DNA of 64,000 bases from Kaistia hirudinis (GCF_014196455.1 NZ_JACIDS010000001.1:682001-746000); one strand, 5' to 3'; shown: positions 19,210 through 29,694, counted from the first letter of the stretch. Notes: generated from the letters alone by a model not told the origin. Numbers and translations are program-made.

Positions 19210-20252
19210 TCGAGCTCCAGATCCCCGTCGGCGGGGGTGACGAAATGCGCCTCGACCGCCCTTGCATCGACCTCGGCGAGGCCCGCTGGGCGCCAGCGCG
19301 GCTGGCGGTCCTTGTCGACCAGGGCCGCCCGCACGCCCTCATAGAAGTCGTGTCCGGTCAGAATATGGCTGGCGATGCGGTAGTCGAGACGGATGCAGTC
19401 GTCAAACGACAGCTCCCGCGCCGCCCGCACCTGGCGCAGCGTGACCTTGAGGCTGGTGGGGGATTTCGTGCGGATGTCCGCCGCCGCCTTCTCGGCGAAG
19501 AGGGCATGCGGACCCTCCGCCGCATCGAGCCGCGCGAGGATCGCTTCGACGCCGCCGGTCGCGAAGATGCGCTCGATCTCCGCATCGACGGCGTCGAGCG
19601 TTTCAGGCGCGATGCTCTGCGGCACATAGGGCGCGAGAACGGCGTCCACGTCGCCGGTCGACGCCAGCGCCTCGACGATCGCGTCGAAGTCACCGGCGGG
19701 CGCGGCATGGGTCGCGATGCCGGCATGGAGCGAATCGCCACGCGCGAGCCGCGCCGAAGCGAGCGCACAATACACGCCGATCTCGTGCGGCAGGCGCGCG
19801 AGCGCATGGCTGACGCCGACATCGGGGAAGAAGCCGATGCCGGTCTCCGGCATGGAGAAGACGGCGTCCTCCGCGAAGACGCGATGCGAGCCATGCACCG
19901 AGATGCCGGCGCCGCCGCCCATCACATAGCCATGCACGAGCGCGACATAGGGCTTCGGAAAATGCCGAACCGCGGCGTTGAGGCGGTATTCGTCGCGGAA
20001 GAAGGTGGTGAGCGGCGTGCCGTCGCGGCCGACATCATAGGCGCGGCGCACATCGCCGCCGGCGCAAAAGGCGCGGCCCTTGCCGCGCACGACCACCGCG
20101 GCGACCGCATCGTCGTGCTGCCATTCGCGCAGCTTCTCCGCGAGCGCGACGACCATCGCCTCCGTCAGCGCGTTGAGCGCGGCGGGTCGGTCGAGCGTCA
20201 CGAGGCCGATCCGGCCACGCCGCTCGAAAAGGATCTCCGCATCTGCGCTCAT
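19206..20252 (-). CDS. 3-hydroxyisobutyryl-CoA hydrolase / enoyl-CoA hydratase family
   Basis: The 348-residue crotonase-fold protein matches the HIBCH branch, which hydrolyses 3-hydroxyisobutyryl-CoA in valine breakdown. Features are GLVTLDRPAALNALTEAMV at the N-terminus, AFCAGGDVR for the first oxyanion-hole strand, VMGGGAGISVHGSHRV and MPETGIGFFPDVGVSHAL. The long C-terminal extension beyond a normal hydratase is typical of HIBCH. ATG 20252 has GGAG seven bases upstream. It overlaps the downstream membrane-protein gene by four bases. Confidence 0.9.
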   Translation of the reverse strand: MSADAEILFERRGRIGLVTLDRPAALNALTEAMVVALAEKLREWQHDDAVAAVVVRGKGRAFCAGGDVRRAYDVGRDGTPLTTFFRDEYRLNAAVRHFPKPYVALVHGYVMGGGAGISVHGSHRVFAEDAVFSMPETGIGFFPDVGVSHALARLPHEIGVYCALASARLARGDSLHAGIATHAAPAGDFDAIVEALASTGDVDAVLAPYVPQSIAPETLDAVDAEIERIFATGGVEAILARLDAAEGPHALFAEKAAADIRTKSPTSLKVTLRQVRAARELSFDDCIRLDYRIASHILTGHDFYEGVRAALVDKDRQPRWRPAGLAEVDARAVEAHFVTPADGDLELE

Positions 20253-20531
20253 CAAGTACTCCCTGTCCAAGGCCGCCCGATCCTAGGCAGGCGCGCCGAG
20301 TCGGCAAGGGTCGATCGGCAGTTGGTGCATTGATGAGACGTCCTGCGCACGCCGTTGCGCTGGATACTGGCGAGCGGCGCGCCAGTCCGGTATCATCTTC
20401 AACGCCATGTCCACACAAACGACGAACGGATCATCCGACGCCGCCCTTGAAAGCGCGTCGCGCCGAAACATGCACCCTCCCCCAATCGACGCTTGCTTCA
20501 TCCCGACGGACCCTGCCTGCCGGGGGGAATC

Positions 20532-21836
20532 ATGATCTGGGCCGATCTTCTGATCATCGCCGCCCTTATCGCCTTCAACGCGTTCTTTGCGCTTTCCGAG
20601 ATCGCCGTCGTGTCGGCGCGTCCCGCCCGCCTGCAGGGCATGGCGAACGACAATGTCCGCGGCGCTGCCGCGGCGGTCCGCCTCGCTGAGGATCCGACGG
20701 GCTTCCTGTCGGCGGTGCAGATCGGCATCACGCTGGTCGCCATCCTCTCCGGCGCGTTCGGCGAGGCACAGCTCGCCGATCCGCTGAGGGCTTTCCTGCT
20801 CGAGGTGTTCCCCAGCCTCGGCCGCAACGCCAACACGATCGCGACGGTCGTCGTGGTCTTCGGCCTCGCCTATTTCTCGCTGATCTGCGGCGAGCTGGTG
20901 CCGAAGCGTCTGGCACTCACCAATCCCGAGCGCGTCGCCTGCTTCGTGGCCGGGCCCGTGGGCCTCGTCGCGCGGGTTGCCGCGCCGATCGTCTGGTTCC
21001 TGCGCCTCAGCACCGAGGCCATCCTCCGCCTGCTCGGCCGCAGCGTGAACGACGAGCGTGCCGTGACGGAAGAGGAAGTGAAGACGATGATCGCCGAGGG
21101 CACCGAGGCGGGCGTCTTCCATCAGGCCGAGCGCGAGATGATCGAGGGCGTCATCCGCGTCGCCGATCGCTCGGTGCGCTCGATCATGGTCGCGCGGCCG
21201 GATGTCGTCTGGATCGATTCCGACGATCCGCCGGATGAGGTCTTCCGGACGATCGTCGATTCGGGTCATTCGCGCTTCCCGGTCAGCCGCGGCGAGGTCG
21301 ATGCCGTGCTCGGCATCGTCCATGCGAAGGACCTGTTCCAGCAGATGCGCAGCGGCGTGCCGATCGATCTCGCTCCGGCGATCCGCGAGCCGCTCTATGT
21401 CGACGAGCGCATGCCGATCCTGCGCATGCTGGATCGCTTCAAGACGTCGAACGTCCATATGGCGATCGTGCTCGACGAGTATGGCAGCTTCCAGGGCGTC
21501 GTGACGCCGATGGACATCCTCACCGCCATCGCCGGCGATATGCCGGAGCGGGCGGAGGACGAGGAGCCCGACGCGATCCAGCGCGACGATGGCTCCTGGC
21601 TCATCGACGGCAGCGCGCCGATCGATGTCGTGGAACGCACCCTCGGCCTCAAGGCCATGACGCAGGACGATGATTTCGCGACGGTGGCCGGCTTCATGCT
21701 CCACCATTTCGGCCACATCCCGGATCCGGGCGAATCCTTCGCCTATGAAGGCTGGCGCTTCGAAGTGGTCGACCTCGACGGCCGGCGCATCGATAAGGTG
21801 CTGGCCGAACGGCTCGAGCCGATCCCGGTATCGTGA
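20532..21836 (+). CDS. CNNM/CorC-type transporter-like protein (hemolysin family)
   Basis: The 434-residue protein has an N-terminal DUF21 membrane domain (about 1-190, beginning MIWADLLIIAALIAFNAFFALSEIAVV), a pair of CBS domains (about 205-330, starting at SVRSIMVARPDVVWID) and a C-terminal CorC_HlyC transporter-associated domain (about 345-430). Relatives are linked to Mg2+/Co2+ efflux or homeostasis; older annotation calls them hemolysins. The start has GGGGG five bases upstream. A long hairpin ends the transcript before hemB. Confidence 0.9.
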   Translation: MIWADLLIIAALIAFNAFFALSEIAVVSARPARLQGMANDNVRGAAAAVRLAEDPTGFLSAVQIGITLVAILSGAFGEAQLADPLRAFLLEVFPSLGRNANTIATVVVVFGLAYFSLICGELVPKRLALTNPERVACFVAGPVGLVARVAAPIVWFLRLSTEAILRLLGRSVNDERAVTEEEVKTMIAEGTEAGVFHQAEREMIEGVIRVADRSVRSIMVARPDVVWIDSDDPPDEVFRTIVDSGHSRFPVSRGEVDAVLGIVHAKDLFQQMRSGVPIDLAPAIREPLYVDERMPILRMLDRFKTSNVHMAIVLDEYGSFQGVVTPMDILTAIAGDMPERAEDEEPDAIQRDDGSWLIDGSAPIDVVERTLGLKAMTQDDDFATVAGFMLHHFGHIPDPGESFAYEGWRFEVVDLDGRRIDKVLAERLEPIPVS

Positions 21837-21841
21837 TCGCG

Positions 21842-21879
21842 AGGGCGCAGGCGTCCGGGAGTAGGACGTTCTGCGCCCT
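21842..21879 (+). terminator. Terminator between the CNNM-type gene and hemB
   Basis: AGGGCGCAG (21842-21850) pairs with CTGCGCCCT (21871-21879), and the stem continues inward with GCGTCC against GGACGT (one wobble pair, one bulged T). Only a short T follows, but the stem of about 15 bp is very stable. Confidence 0.65.
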
Positions 21880-21903
21880 TGCCACATGGGCCGGTGGTGC
21901 TAA

Positions 21904-22956
<1,053 letters not shown>

Positions 22957-22986
22957 GCCCGCGAGGACAGAGGCGGCCGGCAGGAA

Positions 22987-24357
22987 ATGATGTCGGCCCG
23001 CGCAATCCTCACCCTGCTGTCGCTCCTCACCGCTCTCGTCCTGGCCGGATGCAGCCCGGTAGACCGCCAGCAGGCCGGGGTCTGCGTCGCCGTCGCAACT
23101 GCGATCGGGCCCGAAAACCGCGCGATCACCGTCCAGTCCGTCGCGCCGCTCGACGGCATCCCGCATGCCCTCCGCGTCGAATTCTCGGCCGCCGGTGATC
23201 CCGCCCCGCATTTCGCGGACTGCGTCTTCGCGGGCGGCGTGCTCGATGCCGGCCGCGGCGAGGTGATCGCCGTGCGGGGCGATCGCGGCGTCCTCGACGA
23301 CAGGGAGATGGCGAATCTGCGCCGGTGGTTCCTCGACCAGCCGGGCGCCATCGCCGCCGCGATCGAAGAGACGAATTTCAGGGCCGAACGGTTCTCCCTC
23401 CTTCCGGTCGCGCCGCCGAAATGGCTCGGCTTCGCGCTCCAGCAGGCGACTAACACGCTCAACGTTGCGGCATTCTATGTGCCGCTCGCCCTCGCCTTCG
23501 CGCTCATCTACGGCCTGATCGGCCGCATCAACCTCGCCTTCGGCGAGATCGCCATGATCGGCGCCTATGGTGCCGTGTTCGGGATCGAGACGGCGATCCT
23601 GTCCGGCCTGGCCGGTCTTGTTCCGGCGATCCTGCTCGCCTTCACCACGGCGGTCGCGCTGGCGGCGCTGACGGGCTGGCTGGTCGGGCGCGTGGTAGTC
23701 ACCCCGCTCGCCGAGGCGCCACCGCGCCCCTTCATCGTCGCGACGGTCGGCCTGGCCCTCGTCCTCTCAGAAGGCGTCCGCCTCGCCCAGGGCGCGCGCG
23801 AGGTCTGGCTGCAGCCCATGCTGGAGACGCCGATCGAGATCACCGGCGGGGAATTCCCGGTCGTGGTGACGCTGATGCGGGTCCTCATCATCGCCGGCGC
23901 GCTTCTCGTGCTGCCGCTCGTGCTTCTGCTCATGCGGCGCTCGGGCTTCGGCCGGGCCTGGCGCGCAGTGGCCGACGACCGGCTGATGGCGCGCCTTTGC
24001 GGCGTGGACCCGCTGGCGGTCACCGCGGCGACCTTCGTGCTCGCCTCGTCGCTTGCCGCGGCCGGCGGGGCGGTGCTGGCGCTTTCCTATGGCGGAACGT
24101 CGTATTCGCTCGGCTTCATGATCGGGCTCAAGGCGCTGTTCGCAAGCCTCGTCGGCGGGGCCGGTTCGCTGCTCGGCGCTGTGCTCGGCGGCCTCCTGAT
24201 CGCCGCGATGGAGACAGGATGGACGGCCTATTTCGGCAGTACGAACCGCGATATCGTCGTCCTCGCCGTGATCACGATCCTGTTCGTGCTGCGCCCGAAC
24301 GGGCTCCTCGGCCGCGGGCGTGCGGTCGAGGAAGGGCGGACAACGCGCCTTTCCTGA
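22987..24357 (+). CDS. LivH-type ABC permease fused to an N-terminal lipoprotein-like domain
   Basis: The 456-residue product has two parts. Residues 1-150 start with a lipoprotein-type signal (LTALVLAGC, Cys22) and a soluble region of no recognised family. Residues 155-450 match branched-chain amino acid ABC permeases of the LivH type: FYVPLALAFALIYGLIGRINLAFGEIAMIGAYGA, then the cytoplasmic loop RAVADDRLMARLCGVDP and GLKALFASLVGGAGSLLGAV. No ATPase, second permease or binding protein is adjacent. Tandem ATGs at 22987 and 22990 are both possible starts. It ends 16 bp before threonine ammonia-lyase, so an amino-acid role is plausible. The fusion is unusual. Confidence 0.82.
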   Translation: MMSARAILTLLSLLTALVLAGCSPVDRQQAGVCVAVATAIGPENRAITVQSVAPLDGIPHALRVEFSAAGDPAPHFADCVFAGGVLDAGRGEVIAVRGDRGVLDDREMANLRRWFLDQPGAIAAAIEETNFRAERFSLLPVAPPKWLGFALQQATNTLNVAAFYVPLALAFALIYGLIGRINLAFGEIAMIGAYGAVFGIETAILSGLAGLVPAILLAFTTAVALAALTGWLVGRVVVTPLAEAPPRPFIVATVGLALVLSEGVRLAQGAREVWLQPMLETPIEITGGEFPVVVTLMRVLIIAGALLVLPLVLLLMRRSGFGRAWRAVADDRLMARLCGVDPLAVTAATFVLASSLAAAGGAVLALSYGGTSYSLGFMIGLKALFASLVGGAGSLLGAVLGGLLIAAMETGWTAYFGSTNRDIVVLAVITILFVLRPNGLLGRGRAVEEGRTTRLS

Positions 24358-24373
24358 TGGGAATTCCTGACCG

Positions 24374-25609
24374 ATGGACCAGCCGCTCCCCCCGATCCCG
24401 ACCCTCGACGACATACGCGACGCCGCAAAGCTGATCGCCGGCGAGGTCCTGCGCACGCCGATCCTGCCCGCGCCGCGCCTCTCGAAGCTCACCGGCGCGC
24501 ATATCGCCGTCAAATACGAGAACCTGCAGGTCACGGCGTCGTTCAAGGAGCGCGGCGCGCTGGTGAAGCTACTCTCGCTCGATGCCGCGGAGCGCCGGGC
24601 CGGCGTCGTCGCGATGTCCGCCGGCAATCATGCGCAGGCCGTCGCCTATCACGCCGCGCGGCTCGGCATCCCCGCGACGATCGTCATGCCGAAGACGACG
24701 CCCTTCGTGAAGGTCGAGGCGACGCGCTCGTTCGGCGCCCGCGTCCTCGTCGAGGGCGACACGCTGGTCGAATGCCATGCCATCGCCTCCGGTATCGCGG
24801 ACACAACCGGTGCCGTCTGGGTGCACCCCTATGACGATCCGCACGTCATCCGTGGTCAGGGCACGATCGCGCTTGAGATGCTGGAGGACGGGCCGCCGCT
24901 CGACGTTCTGCTTGTGCCGATCGGCGGCGGCGGATTGATCTCGGGCATCGCGATCGCCACGCGGGCGCTGTCGCCGGATACCGAGATCATCGGCGTCGAG
25001 ACGGAGCTCTATCCCTCGATGCGCGCGGCGCTGGACGGAACCGAGGCGCGCTGCGGCGGCAATACGCTGGCCGAGGGCATCGCGGTCAAGGAGGTCGGCC
25101 GCTTGACGCGGGAAATCGTGCGCACGCATGTCGACGATGTCGTGCTGGTGCCGGAGAGTGCGATCGAGCGGGCTGTGAACGCCTATCTGACGCTGCAGAA
25201 GACCATGGCCGAAGGCGCCGGTGCCGCAGGGCTCGCCGCCCTCCTCGCCGATCCCGATCGCTTTGCCGGGCGAAGCGTCGGACTGGTGCTGTGCGGTGGC
25301 AATATCGATCCGCGACTCGCCGCCTCGATCATGGTGCGCGAGCTGGCGCGCTCGGAGCACATTGTCGGGGTGCGCATCGTCATCCCCGATCGGCCCGGCG
25401 TGCTCGGCGACATTGCTGCGACGATCGGCGCGAAGGGCGGCAACATCCTTGAAGTGCTGCACCACCGCACGCTGCTCTCGGTCCCGGCCAAGGGCGCCAG
25501 CGTTGACGTCACGATCGAGACCCATGGCCACGACCATGCGGCTGAAATCGTGGCCGCGCTGGAGGAACGCGGCTACGCCGTCCGCCGTCTCGATGGTCCG
25601 GAGGCCTGA
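24374..25609 (+). CDS. Threonine ammonia-lyase with C-terminal ACT domain
   Basis: This 411-residue PLP enzyme deaminates L-threonine to 2-oxobutanoate. The PLP lysine is Lys58 in SFKERGA; the phosphate loop is PIGGGGLISG near residue 183. An ACT domain spans about 330-405 (VRIVIPDRPGVLGDIAATIG), which suggests allosteric control by an amino acid. It has one regulatory domain, like the shorter biosynthetic or catabolic forms (ilvA/tdcB type). It lies 16 bp after the LivH-like gene and converges on the membrane-protein gene. Serine or other hydroxy-amino acids may also be substrates. Confidence 0.92.
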   Translation: MDQPLPPIPTLDDIRDAAKLIAGEVLRTPILPAPRLSKLTGAHIAVKYENLQVTASFKERGALVKLLSLDAAERRAGVVAMSAGNHAQAVAYHAARLGIPATIVMPKTTPFVKVEATRSFGARVLVEGDTLVECHAIASGIADTTGAVWVHPYDDPHVIRGQGTIALEMLEDGPPLDVLLVPIGGGGLISGIAIATRALSPDTEIIGVETELYPSMRAALDGTEARCGGNTLAEGIAVKEVGRLTREIVRTHVDDVVLVPESAIERAVNAYLTLQKTMAEGAGAAGLAALLADPDRFAGRSVGLVLCGGNIDPRLAASIMVRELARSEHIVGVRIVIPDRPGVLGDIAATIGAKGGNILEVLHHRTLLSVPAKGASVDVTIETHGHDHAAEIVAALEERGYAVRRLDGPEA

Positions 25610-25627
25610 AGCGTTCCGGTCCCAGCC

Positions 25628-27388
25628 TCAGAACGGCGTGGCGCCCGGCAGGCAGGCCGTCCGCTCGAACAACCAGAGCGGCGCGCCGCCGACCGCGCCC
25701 ATCACACGGCCAGTCCAGACCGGATCGCGACTAAGCCGGGCGAGCAGGTCGGCCTCGAAGGCCGTTCCCGGTAAGAAGTCGGTGCGGCCAGGCATGGCTG
25801 GATCCGGAATGAGCACCAGATCGGCATTGCCGACGAGGGCATCGACCTCGCTGGCGGTTCGCGCCAAGGGCGAGGTGCTGTAGTCGACGTTGATTCCGCG
25901 CAAGGCAAGTTCGAGCAGGATCGCCTCGGGCGGGAATGGCTCGGGATTGGTCGTGAGCAGCCTCGGATTGCGCCCGCTGCAGATTGAGCCGGGACTCTGC
26001 GTTGCGCCGAATTTGGCAATCTCGTCCGCGGTTCGCGTCAGCAGCGACCGGAGTTCCGATGCCGAGGCCGGCAGCCCCGAAAAAGTGGTTACGATCGGCC
26101 GCGTCGCCAGCAGAACCAGCGCAAGGGCGGCCAGCGCCAGTGTCACGTTGCGGCTCGGCCAGATCTGGCGCGCCACCGCACCGACCCGCGCCATGGCCCC
26201 GGCAAGGACGAGGACGAAGGGGCAATAGAAGAAACTGCCCTGAAAGGGTGTCTTCTCCGCCGACGTCGCCATGGCGATGTAGAGGACGACAAGGGTCAGA
26301 TAGAGCGCATGGGCAATCTGGCGCTCACGGCTGGGACCAGCGCGGGACAGGAGAAACAGGTCGGCCGCGATGACCGGGATCGCGATCCAGTTGAACGGTT
26401 TGAGCGCAGCGCGCCCGCCTTGGTCGAACGAATGGTAGAGCGCATGAAACAAGAAGCCTCCATCCGTCCGCCAGATGTCCTTGTTGCCGACCAACGCCTG
26501 GTAGATGTACCGGGCCGTAGGTTGTCCCCATACGATCGCAAAGGGCGCAAGCAGCACGACATACGTCGCGGCAGGCAGGAGCGCGCCACGGAGTACACGA
26601 ACAAAAGGGACGCCCGTCGCACGGGCCTGCACAAGCGCGGTCATTGCGACCGCGATCCCGATCCCGGGGATCACCAAGATAACGCCGCTCGGCTTGACGA
26701 TCGTCGCCGCGACGCAGAGCGCAGCAACCCCGATCCGCCGCCAGCGAGATGATGTCAGCAGGTCCGTCGCTGCGATCGCAATGAGCGCGAGCGCAAAGAC
26801 GAGACCAGCCGCCATGTCGGGTCGGAACTCGGTGATCATCACGTGGCTGATCGGGACGAAAAGCAGGATCGCGACGAGCAGAAACCGCGCGGGAAGGCTG
26901 ACGAGCGGCCGGCTCATCACGGCAAGCGCGGCGATGAAGAGCGCCAGGATCCAGCCATTGGCGAGATAGGCCGACTGAACTTCGTGTCCGAACAGCGTAA
27001 AGCCCAACATAGCTGTTAGCGTGCTCGCCGGGGCGTGGGGCGGGTTGGCGAGGATGCCGTCGGCAAACGAGCCGAACCCGCCCGGCATGTCGAAGGTCAG
27101 TCGTCGAACGGCGTCGAGCAGATAGACGACATCGTCATAGCGCGGGACGGTCGAAAGGCGGGAACGCAGTGCACTGAACGCTATGTTCCGTTCGAACACG
27201 AAAGCAAAGAGGCCGACGAGGCCGATCCCGAACGCGACGCGGCGCCAGATGCCCACCCGTGGCGGTGCCTCGGCCGAGGCCACGCTGGCACCGGTGAGGC
27301 TGGCGACCAGAAGGGGCATGTGGACGGAGGGAGCGCCGGGCGCAGACAAAGCCGTCCCGTACGCTGACCGGATCATTTCGCGGACCAT
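25628..27388 (-). CDS. Large polytopic membrane protein, GT-C glycosyltransferase-like (paralogue 1)
   Basis: The roughly 586-residue protein has about eleven membrane segments and a C-terminal soluble domain. After the first segment a luminal loop carries RYDDVVYLLDAVRRL, with an Asp-Asp pair in the place where GT-C transferases (PMT, ArnT, ALG families) keep their catalytic acids. PPHAPASTLTAMLGF, YLANGWILALFI and ITEFRPDMAAGLVFA are shared with the neighbouring paralogue, as is the end GAPLWLFERTACLPGA. The start is uncertain: ATG 27388 is weakly supported, ATG 27376 is an alternative. A good promoter lies 140 bp upstream. Function is inferred from topology only. Confidence 0.7.
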   Translation of the reverse strand: MVREMIRSAYGTALSAPGAPSVHMPLLVASLTGASVASAEAPPRVGIWRRVAFGIGLVGLFAFVFERNIAFSALRSRLSTVPRYDDVVYLLDAVRRLTFDMPGGFGSFADGILANPPHAPASTLTAMLGFTLFGHEVQSAYLANGWILALFIAALAVMSRPLVSLPARFLLVAILLFVPISHVMITEFRPDMAAGLVFALALIAIAATDLLTSSRWRRIGVAALCVAATIVKPSGVILVIPGIGIAVAMTALVQARATGVPFVRVLRGALLPAATYVVLLAPFAIVWGQPTARYIYQALVGNKDIWRTDGGFLFHALYHSFDQGGRAALKPFNWIAIPVIAADLFLLSRAGPSRERQIAHALYLTLVVLYIAMATSAEKTPFQGSFFYCPFVLVLAGAMARVGAVARQIWPSRNVTLALAALALVLLATRPIVTTFSGLPASASELRSLLTRTADEIAKFGATQSPGSICSGRNPRLLTTNPEPFPPEAILLELALRGINVDYSTSPLARTASEVDALVGNADLVLIPDPAMPGRTDFLPGTAFEADLLARLSRDPVWTGRVMGAVGGAPLWLFERTACLPGATPF

Positions 27389-27533
27389 CGTCAATTCAAT
27401 CTATTCAAGAGGCCACGAGCGGCCCTGGGCGAAGCCCACAGCCCGTCGGGACATCGGCTGAGGCTCCCCGATCGGCCGTCTCGGGAAGACCCGAGACCGG
27501 CACCGCGCCAGGGCAACGACGCTCTTCTAAGGC

Positions 27534-27562
27534 AAGATATGTGGGTAAAATTCCCACGTCAA
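27534..27562 (-). promoter_or_regulatory. Promoter with an operator-like palindrome in the spacer
   Basis: On the minus strand TTGACG (27562-27557), a 17-bp spacer and TATCTT (27539-27534) form a good sigma-70 promoter for the gene starting at 27388. The spacer holds GTGGG-N7-CCCAC (27541-27557), placed where a repressor would block RNA polymerase. Confidence 0.55.
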
Positions 27563-27680
27563 TCTGATGCGCGCAATAAACCGCGCGCGCCGTCGCAGAG
27601 CCGCGAGCGGTTCGCGTCCGCGCTTCCTTCAGAGGATTGCTGCCGACCGTGATTGGCGGCCCGCCCTGTTTGTCTTGCGG

Positions 27681-29414
27681 CTAGGGCGTGTTTCGCTGCC
27701 CAGCGGCGGCGCCCGGTAAGCAGGCCGTCCGCTCGAACAACCAGAGCGGCGCGCCATCTACCGTTCCGACAATCAGTCCGGACCAGGTTGGATCGGTCTG
27801 GAGGTCGTGGAGGACGTCGCCGCCGAAAACGCTGCCCGGGAGCTTCTGGCCGAGCCCCGGCATGGATGGGTCGGGCGCGAGCACGATATCGGCACCGTCA
27901 ATCGTCTGCTGGATCGCCTCGCGCGTTCGCAGGAGGTAGACGCTGTCGAACCTGGCGATATGGCCACGCACGGCCAGCTCGAACAGCACGCTTTCCGGCG
28001 TCAGCGGCGCCGGATACGTCGCGCTCAGCACAGGCATCCGGTCCGGACAGCCCGGCCCGATGGTGCGGCGGGACAGGAAGTCGGCCGTGCGGTCTGCCAC
28101 GCTCTGGAGGAGGACCGGCAACTGCGGCGCGAAGGCCGGCACAGGCGTATAGCTAGATCCGAGCGGGCGTGAGAATGCGAGCGCGGCGACGAGACACGCC
28201 AGGACCGCGTCGGCCCCCCAGGACGGCAGGAGCATCGCCCGCAGCGTGACGAGGACGCGCACCATCGCGAGGGCCACCGCCAGTAGATATGGCAGATAGA
28301 AGAAGCTGCCCTGGAACAGCGTCTTCTCAGCCGACAGGGCCATGGCGGCATAGAGCATCGCGATGGTGAGGTAGAGCGCGAAGGGCGCGATGCGCTCCGC
28401 GCGGGGCCGATATCGCACCAGCAGGCAGATATCGGCGCAGATCAGCGCGAATCCGAGCCCGTTGAAGGGCCGCAGCGCCAGCGTGCCGCCATATCCGGAA
28501 TAGTGGAAGGTCCAGTGGTAGTAGCGGCTGCCTTCGGTACGCCAGACATCGGCATTGCTGACAAGAGCCTGGTAGATGTAGGCGATGGTCTGCCCGCCCC
28601 AGACGAGCGCGAACGGGACCATCAGCACAACATAGGCGACGATCGGCAACAGGGCCCGCCGCAGCAGCGCGCCGATCGGTGAGCAGCCGATCCATGCCCG
28701 CAGCGCGAGTGAGAACACGAAGGCAAGGCCGAGGCCCGGGATGACGATGACGATGGCGCTCGGCTTCACGATCGTGGCCGCCACGGCCACGGCGGCGACA
28801 GCGATCCGGCGGCCGACGCTGGCCCGGCTGAGATCCACCGAGACGATGGCAACGAGCGCGATGGCGAAGATCAGCCCCGCCGCCAGATCCGGCCGAAACT
28901 CCGTGATCATGGCGTGGCTTGCCGGCGCGAAGAGCATCGCGGCGACGAACAGCAGGCGCGCCGGGATCGTGGCCAGTGGCCGGCTGACATACGCCATCAC
29001 ACCGATATAGAGGGCGAGGATCCAGCCATTGGCGAGATAGGCGGACAGCGGCGTGGGCCCGAACAGCGCGAAACCCAGCATCCCCGTCAGCGTGGTCACG
29101 GGTGCGTGCGGCGGCCCGTGGACGAAGCCGGATACGAACGTTCCGACGCCGTTTGCGAGTTCGAAGTTCAACCGCCGGATCGCGTCGAGCAGATAGGTCG
29201 TGTCGTCATAGCTCGGCGTGGTCGAAAGCCGCGAGTGATTCAGGCTGAAGGTGATGTTGCGCTGCAGGACCAGCGCGAACAGCGCGACCAATCCGGCTAC
29301 GAAGACGGCCTGCCGGGCCAGACGCTGTTCGCCGAGACATCGTAGGACCTTCGACGACGACCGCTCGGTCGAGCGCTGCAAGGCCGGCTCGTTCGATGAA
29401 GAAGATGCCGTCAC
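27681..29414 (-). CDS. Large polytopic membrane protein, GT-C glycosyltransferase-like (paralogue 2)
   Basis: The roughly 577-residue protein is a clear paralogue of the next gene: same topology, SYDDTTYLLDAIRRL after the first membrane segment, PPHAPVTTLTGMLGF, YLANGWILALYI, ITEFRPDLAAGLIFA and the C-terminal GAPLWLFERTACLPGA. The GTG at 29414, with AAGGA seven bases upstream, fits better than the longer frame. The Asp-Asp loop again suggests a GT-C fold. It probably transfers a sugar from a lipid carrier to an envelope acceptor, but no acceptor or donor gene is beside it. Confidence 0.7.
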   Translation of the reverse strand: MTASSSSNEPALQRSTERSSSKVLRCLGEQRLARQAVFVAGLVALFALVLQRNITFSLNHSRLSTTPSYDDTTYLLDAIRRLNFELANGVGTFVSGFVHGPPHAPVTTLTGMLGFALFGPTPLSAYLANGWILALYIGVMAYVSRPLATIPARLLFVAAMLFAPASHAMITEFRPDLAAGLIFAIALVAIVSVDLSRASVGRRIAVAAVAVAATIVKPSAIVIVIPGLGLAFVFSLALRAWIGCSPIGALLRRALLPIVAYVVLMVPFALVWGGQTIAYIYQALVSNADVWRTEGSRYYHWTFHYSGYGGTLALRPFNGLGFALICADICLLVRYRPRAERIAPFALYLTIAMLYAAMALSAEKTLFQGSFFYLPYLLAVALAMVRVLVTLRAMLLPSWGADAVLACLVAALAFSRPLGSSYTPVPAFAPQLPVLLQSVADRTADFLSRRTIGPGCPDRMPVLSATYPAPLTPESVLFELAVRGHIARFDSVYLLRTREAIQQTIDGADIVLAPDPSMPGLGQKLPGSVFGGDVLHDLQTDPTWSGLIVGTVDGAPLWLFERTACLPGAAAGQRNTP

Positions 29415-29514
29415 GCCACGTCCTTGCCCTCTCAGGAAGGGCTCGACACCGGCCCTCCGCCCCCATGACCTACGCCGTCTGCGACCCGCGATGCGTCTGA
29501 ACAGCACAGGATTG

Positions 29515-29544
29515 AATATACGTCAGAGGCCCCACCCGGCTCAA
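29515..29544 (-). promoter_or_regulatory. Promoter of membrane paralogue 2
   Basis: On the minus strand TTGAGC (29544-29539), an 18-bp spacer and TATATT (29520-29515) form a plausible sigma-70 promoter about 100 bp before the GTG at 29414. The surrounding 29415-29694 gap shows no other gene. Confidence 0.5.
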
Positions 29545-29694
29545 AGTGAAGTCAGAAAGGTTACGGGATCGGACATTGTCCACAGGTCGGCCCATCCCAC
29601 TCTGCGCGACCCGCCCTTGCGACAGGGCTCCCGGCATTGCAGCGGCGCGGTTGACGCACCATTTTCTCGCTGTGACGGTTTCATGGAGATCACG

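Noticed and set aside
27541-27557. GTGGG-N7-CCCAC as a terminator
   Set aside because: The stem is only five base pairs with no T-run; its place between -35 and -10 hexamers fits an operator better.
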